Part shown: piece by piece, positions 4,698 through 7,536 of the stretch | Numbering within the stretch: position 1 is the first letter of the stretch | How the letters are laid out: each line of letters opens with the position of its first letter | Assembly: GCA_036266155.1 (NCBI GenBank) | Contig: DATANR010000029.1 | Coordinates: 1 to 7,536 of the forward strand | Length of the DNA stretch: 7,536 nt | Origin: SIAJ01 sp036266155 | Lineage (GTDB): Bacteria > Planctomycetota > Planctomycetia > Gemmatales > Gemmataceae | Reading direction: 5' to 3' | The notes under the pieces: model-generated | What the model saw: only the letters and a program-made list of their open reading frames with translations | What the model was told of the DNA's origin: nothing | Databases searched by the model: none | Program-made: the position numbers and the translations under genes

Positions 4698-7076
4698 TCA
4701 CTTCGGATAGCTCAGGTGTTTCTTCAAGAAGGCGAAGGTCCCCTGCGAATGAATCTCGTGCCCGCCCGAGAAATATTCGATCTTTGTTCGCTCGGGTAAC
4801 TTCAACTTCGCATAGTGATAGCGCACCTTCGCATACTCGTAGGACACCATCTCATCGATGCCGACGCCGTCGTCGTGGCCGCGTTCGACCATGAACGGCC
4901 GTGGGGCGATCAGGTAGGCCATCTCCGCATAGTTAAACGTCGAGCCGAGATCGAACTCCGGCATCTCGTATTCGGGGCTGAACATGTAGCTGCCGCGGAA
5001 GTCGACCGACACGTTCTTGCCGACCCACTCGTTGAAGTCGCCGGAGCAGATGGACAGGCAGTATTTCGGCAGGATGGCGGGCACCCGCATGGCCGTCTTG
5101 CCGCCGTAGCTCAGGCCGTAGAACGCGAGCTTCTTGTCGTCGACGTTCGGCAGCGTACTGAGCCAGTCGAGCGTGCGTTCATGTTGGCGGACGATGAACG
5201 AGAAGAGCGACAGTTTGAGCGGGTTGGCCTTGCGCTGGAGGACGCGGAACTTGTCCTGGCCGATGTACGGGTTCTGTGGGGCGTAAACGATGTACCCCAG
5301 GTCGGCGAGCTTGGCGCCGAACGAGTTGTAGTACTTGGTCACCTCCTTCGGGTTGCACACATCCTGTGGTCGGCCTTCGAGGCCGTGCTGGCAGACGACG
5401 ACGGGCCGCTTCTCGCCGGGCTTCAGGTCCTTGGGCAACAGCAGAATGCCGTAAGCGTAAACGTCCGGGTACAGGTCGAGCGTGACCTCGTAGCCCTTCC
5501 ACTTCGGCGTGTCGTACAGTTCGCGCGACTTCGGGTTCATCGGCAACGTCGGCTCGGGCAGCTTGCCGATGACTTCCTCGTTGAAGAACTTGCGGATCGG
5601 CTCGATCGAGTTCTCGTATTTCTCGGGCGAGGAGAAATCGACCTTGTCGAAGCGGGCCGCGCGCATCGGTTCGCTATCGCGCCACACCTTTTGCGTGAAC
5701 GCGACGAGTTGGTCGAACTGGCGATGCTGGCGGATCGTGGGGGCGAACGCGGTGCGGCGGTCCGTGGGCAACCGACCGTCGGGTGCCGCCCAGTCGCGAT
5801 CGAGGCCGACGGGGTGCAAGTCGCCGAAGAACTCACGCAGGGTGATCGGCATCGTCAAGGCCGGCCCGTCGCCGACTTGTTGGTGGCCGTAGATGGGAAT
5901 GGACTTCGACACCTTCGCATCATCGAGCAGCTTGGCGGCCCGCTTCATCTCCGCCGACGCGGCCGTCGGCCCTTCGCGAGGGAACGGAGCCTGAGCCAAC
6001 TTGCCCGGCGCTGCTCCGCCGCGACCCTGTCGAACTGGCGGCGGCCCGGCCACGACCGGCCACTTGCCATTCTCCACGAACAGCGTTTTGACAAATGCCG
6101 GCTTGCGGTCCGGCCCATTGAACCACGGGATATAGAATGCAGCCGCAACTTCGGCATCGCCGAACTCTCGGGCCATGTCCCAGACATTGCGATAGATCGG
6201 CTCTTCCCACATTCCTTCACGTGGGCCGATATACCCGTTGACCACCGTTGCCTTGACGCGGTTGTGCAGGGCGCCTGCGTAGAACGCGAGCAGTCCACCT
6301 TCGCCATAACCGTAAATCCCGACTGCCGGGGCGTCCTTCTCGCGCGTAAACCAATCCACCACTGCCAGCACCTTTTGCACCTCGTAGCCGATGATGTGCC
6401 GGCCCATTTCGTAGGCCATTCGATAAATGAACTCGCGGTGCGGCTGGTTGGTCCACCGGTTGAACTTCACGCTGCCGGAGAAATCGTCCTTGCGGTCGAT
6501 CAACACTGGCACCACGACCCGGCAACCATTCTCGGCGAGCCGGCGGGCGAACTGCGATTCCTTCGGCACCCCCGCGGCCAGGCCGACGAGCATCTCCGGC
6601 GTCCAGTCCGCGTCCGGGATCGCGACGACCTGGGCTATAACCTTTCCCTTCGGTTCGACGAGCAGCCCCTCGCCATCGACGCCCTCGAACACTGGCCAGC
6701 GGATCGCGAAGACCTTGTACAGTTCCGTCTCGGCCACGAGAGACGGTGTCTTCGGCCCGCCGACGTACTCGATGTCGTCGAATTTCTTGCGCTCGTCGAC
6801 CATGCCGAGGATCTTTTTAAGCCACTGGCGATTCGGTTCGACGGATTTGGCATAAGCCTCTGGCGACGAGAAGTCGGGCTTCCAAAATTGCATGCGCTTC
6901 TCGGGCGAGGCCGCGAGTTCACGCATCAGATAGGCGTCGATGCCGGCGACCATCTTCGTCGCCAAGTCGGCCTTGTCATCGAGTGGTTGGGTATTGGGCA
7001 GCGGGTCGGCCAGACATGGGTCTGATGAGACACAGAGGACGCATAAGACCCATAGGAGGCGGAGAGAGAGTCGCAT
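4698..7076 (-). CDS. Exported two-domain alpha/beta hydrolase (putative esterase)
   Basis: A 792-residue protein. Residues 1-23 form a signal peptide: basic start, hydrophobic core LLWVLCVLCV, likely cleavage after CLA. It is thus exported, probably to the periplasm. It holds two related alpha/beta hydrolase units in tandem, each introduced by the same motif: DFSSPEAY (68-75) and DFSSPEKY (480-487). The C-terminal unit is the likely enzyme. Its nucleophile elbow is G-L-S656-Y-G, an oxyanion-side CQHGLEGRP lies at 562-570, the acid is D735 or D736 in ERGHDDGV, and the His is H773 in GGHEIHS. It resembles acetyl xylan esterase or dienelactone-hydrolase-like enzymes. The N-terminal unit has GYG258EGG at its elbow, with Gly in place of Ser, so it probably does not catalyse by the usual route. 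The Gly/Pro-rich segment 343-371 looks like a flexible insert. Substrate is unknown; a polysaccharide ester is one option. The ATG at 7074-7076 is required to include the signal peptide and has only a weak AGGT before it. The gene lies 22 bases downstream of the channel-like gene, probably in one operon. Confidence 0.85.
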   Translation of the reverse strand: MRLSLRLLWVLCVLCVSSDPCLADPLPNTQPLDDKADLATKMVAGIDAYLMRELAASPEKRMQFWKPDFSSPEAYAKSVEPNRQWLKKILGMVDERKKFDDIEYVGGPKTPSLVAETELYKVFAIRWPVFEGVDGEGLLVEPKGKVIAQVVAIPDADWTPEMLVGLAAGVPKESQFARRLAENGCRVVVPVLIDRKDDFSGSVKFNRWTNQPHREFIYRMAYEMGRHIIGYEVQKVLAVVDWFTREKDAPAVGIYGYGEGGLLAFYAGALHNRVKATVVNGYIGPREGMWEEPIYRNVWDMAREFGDAEVAAAFYIPWFNGPDRKPAFVKTLFVENGKWPVVAGPPPVRQGRGGAAPGKLAQAPFPREGPTAASAEMKRAAKLLDDAKVSKSIPIYGHQQVGDGPALTMPITLREFFGDLHPVGLDRDWAAPDGRLPTDRRTAFAPTIRQHRQFDQLVAFTQKVWRDSEPMRAARFDKVDFSSPEKYENSIEPIRKFFNEEVIGKLPEPTLPMNPKSRELYDTPKWKGYEVTLDLYPDVYAYGILLLPKDLKPGEKRPVVVCQHGLEGRPQDVCNPKEVTKYYNSFGAKLADLGYIVYAPQNPYIGQDKFRVLQRKANPLKLSLFSFIVRQHERTLDWLSTLPNVDDKKLAFYGLSYGGKTAMRVPAILPKYCLSICSGDFNEWVGKNVSVDFRGSYMFSPEYEMPEFDLGSTFNYAEMAYLIAPRPFMVERGHDDGVGIDEMVSYEYAKVRYHYAKLKLPERTKIEYFSGGHEIHSQGTFAFLKKHLSYPK
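7010..7054 (-). repeat. Five-unit 9-base repeat inside the signal-peptide coding region
   Basis: On the minus strand the DNA for residues about 8-22 of the hydrolase consists of 9-base units. TATGGGTCT is at 7046-7054 and CATCAGACC at 7019-7027. The others are at 7037-7045, 7028-7036 and 7010-7018, the last being the most diverged. Because nine bases are three codons, the peptide shows a three-residue period (WVL, CVL, CVS). The unit matches that of the array at 4210-4254, where TATGGGTCC and CATCGGACC each differ from these by one base. Confidence 0.6.
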
Positions 7077-7098
7077 GGTGGTTACCTGGCAGGTCTGA

Positions 7099-7503
7099 TT
7101 ACATGTCGGTCGTCATGGGCGGTGGCTCGATGCGCGGCGGGAGGTAGGGCTTGCCTTCTTCGTCCAGGTTAAAGCGGTGCAGGAAGCGGTGATAGATCGG
7201 CGTCATCAGGATCGCGATCAGCGACAGGAAGGCGATGCCGCTGTACAAGCAGTAGAAGACCGCGAAAAGCTTGCCTTCATTCGTTTTCATCGCGTCCGTT
7301 GGGCCCATGCCGGTGAGGATCATCGAGGCATTCAGCAAGGCGTCCAGCCACGGCAGATCGCCGAAGTAATGGTAGCCGACCGTGCCGAGCGAGAGCGAGA
7401 AGGCGATCACGATCAGCGTCAACAGAAACCCCTGCACGACGCGGCTGTAGAAGACGCGCAGCGGCGCGAGCGGCTGGTATTTGCCTTCCAGGATGCGGAA
7501 CAT
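7099..7503 (-). CDS. K+-channel-like two-helix membrane protein with atypical pore loop
   Basis: A 134-residue protein with two hydrophobic helices (about 22-45 and 79-103) and, between them, a re-entrant pore-like segment (51-70). The order helix, pore helix (WLDALLNASMIL), Gly-rich filter, then GKLFAVFYCLYSG matches the two-helix potassium-channel module (Ion_trans_2 type). GKLFAVFY in particular is typical of the second helix. At the filter position it reads T64-G-M-G-P68 where K+ channels have TVGYGD, so potassium selectivity cannot be assumed. The TVGY at 41-44 lies at the end of helix 1 and is not the filter. The tail (105-134) is polar and Pro-rich, with no ligand-binding domain. The ATG at 7501-7503 has GGAGA five bases upstream. 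The gene precedes the exported hydrolase by 22 bases. I recall similar short proteins with a GMGP loop in other bacteria, but no known function. Confidence 0.65.
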   Translation of the reverse strand: MFRILEGKYQPLAPLRVFYSRVVQGFLLTLIVIAFSLSLGTVGYHYFGDLPWLDALLNASMILTGMGPTDAMKTNEGKLFAVFYCLYSGIAFLSLIAILMTPIYHRFLHRFNLDEEGKPYLPPRIEPPPMTTDM

Positions 7504-7508
7504 GGGAA

Positions 7509-7513
7509 TCTCC
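7509..7513 (-). promoter_or_regulatory. Ribosome binding site of the channel-like gene
   Basis: GGAGA on the minus strand, five bases before the ATG at 7501-7503. It supports that start codon. Confidence 0.5.
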
Positions 7514-7536
7514 GAGGCGAGCGGAGCGGCGTTAGC
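7514..7536 (-). repeat. Possible dispersed intergenic repeat at the window edge
   Basis: The minus strand begins GCTAACGCCGCTC and continues in CGCTCGCC-type words up to the ribosome site. It resembles GC-rich dispersed intergenic elements containing GCTAACGCC that I associate with planctomycete genomes. The element is cut by the window edge and no second copy is present here, so this is a recognition from memory only. Confidence 0.25.

Noticed and set aside
4815..7025. 736-residue plus-strand open frame opposite the hydrolase
   Set aside because: It is a mirror of a real gene in high-GC DNA, with composition typical of antisense frames (Arg, His, Asp, Val) and no recognisable motif. The minus-strand protein has a signal peptide and catalytic motifs.

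Overview
The window is GC-rich bacterial chromosomal DNA with tightly packed genes and long antisense shadow frames. The gene content most resembles a planctomycete, perhaps a Gemmata-like one. The reasons are a secreted two-domain alpha/beta hydrolase with a GYGEGG elbow, a short membrane protein with a TGMGP pore loop, a small CxxC/CxxC protein and an IS3-type element of a kind I associate with that phylum. This assignment rests on recognising families by eye, not on a marker gene.

Layout. Positions 1-142 are AT-rich with no gene. Positions 143 to about 595 hold the remnant of an IS3-family insertion sequence on the minus strand: an orfA whose 3' end is frameshifted, followed by about 20 codons of orfB before the element breaks off. 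Next, on the minus strand, is ATP-dependent phosphoenolpyruvate carboxykinase (pckA, 679-2214). It has a perfect TATAAT box shortly before its start. Divergent from it is an MFS transporter of the anion:cation symporter type (2329-3711), which overlaps a GNAT acetyltransferase (3708-4202) by four bases (GTGA).

The GNAT gene converges on a small CxxC/CxxC protein gene (4269-4535, minus). Between them lies a five-unit array of 9-base repeats (4210-4254) that folds into a 13-bp hairpin. From the right edge, two minus-strand genes form a probable operon: a K+-channel-like two-helix membrane protein (7099-7503) and, 22 bases downstream, a 792-residue exported hydrolase (4698-7076). The hydrolase is an internal duplication. 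Its C-terminal half keeps a Ser nucleophile (GLSYG), while its N-terminal half has Gly at that position.

How it fits together. PckA supplies gluconeogenic PEP from oxaloacetate. The divergent transporter probably imports an organic or sugar acid, which would suit shared use with gluconeogenesis, but that link is inference. The hydrolase probably acts in the cell envelope or periplasm on an ester, possibly of a polysaccharide.

The least ordinary observation is that the 9-base repeat between the convergent genes reappears inside the hydrolase gene. There it encodes most of the signal peptide's hydrophobic core and its cleavage region.
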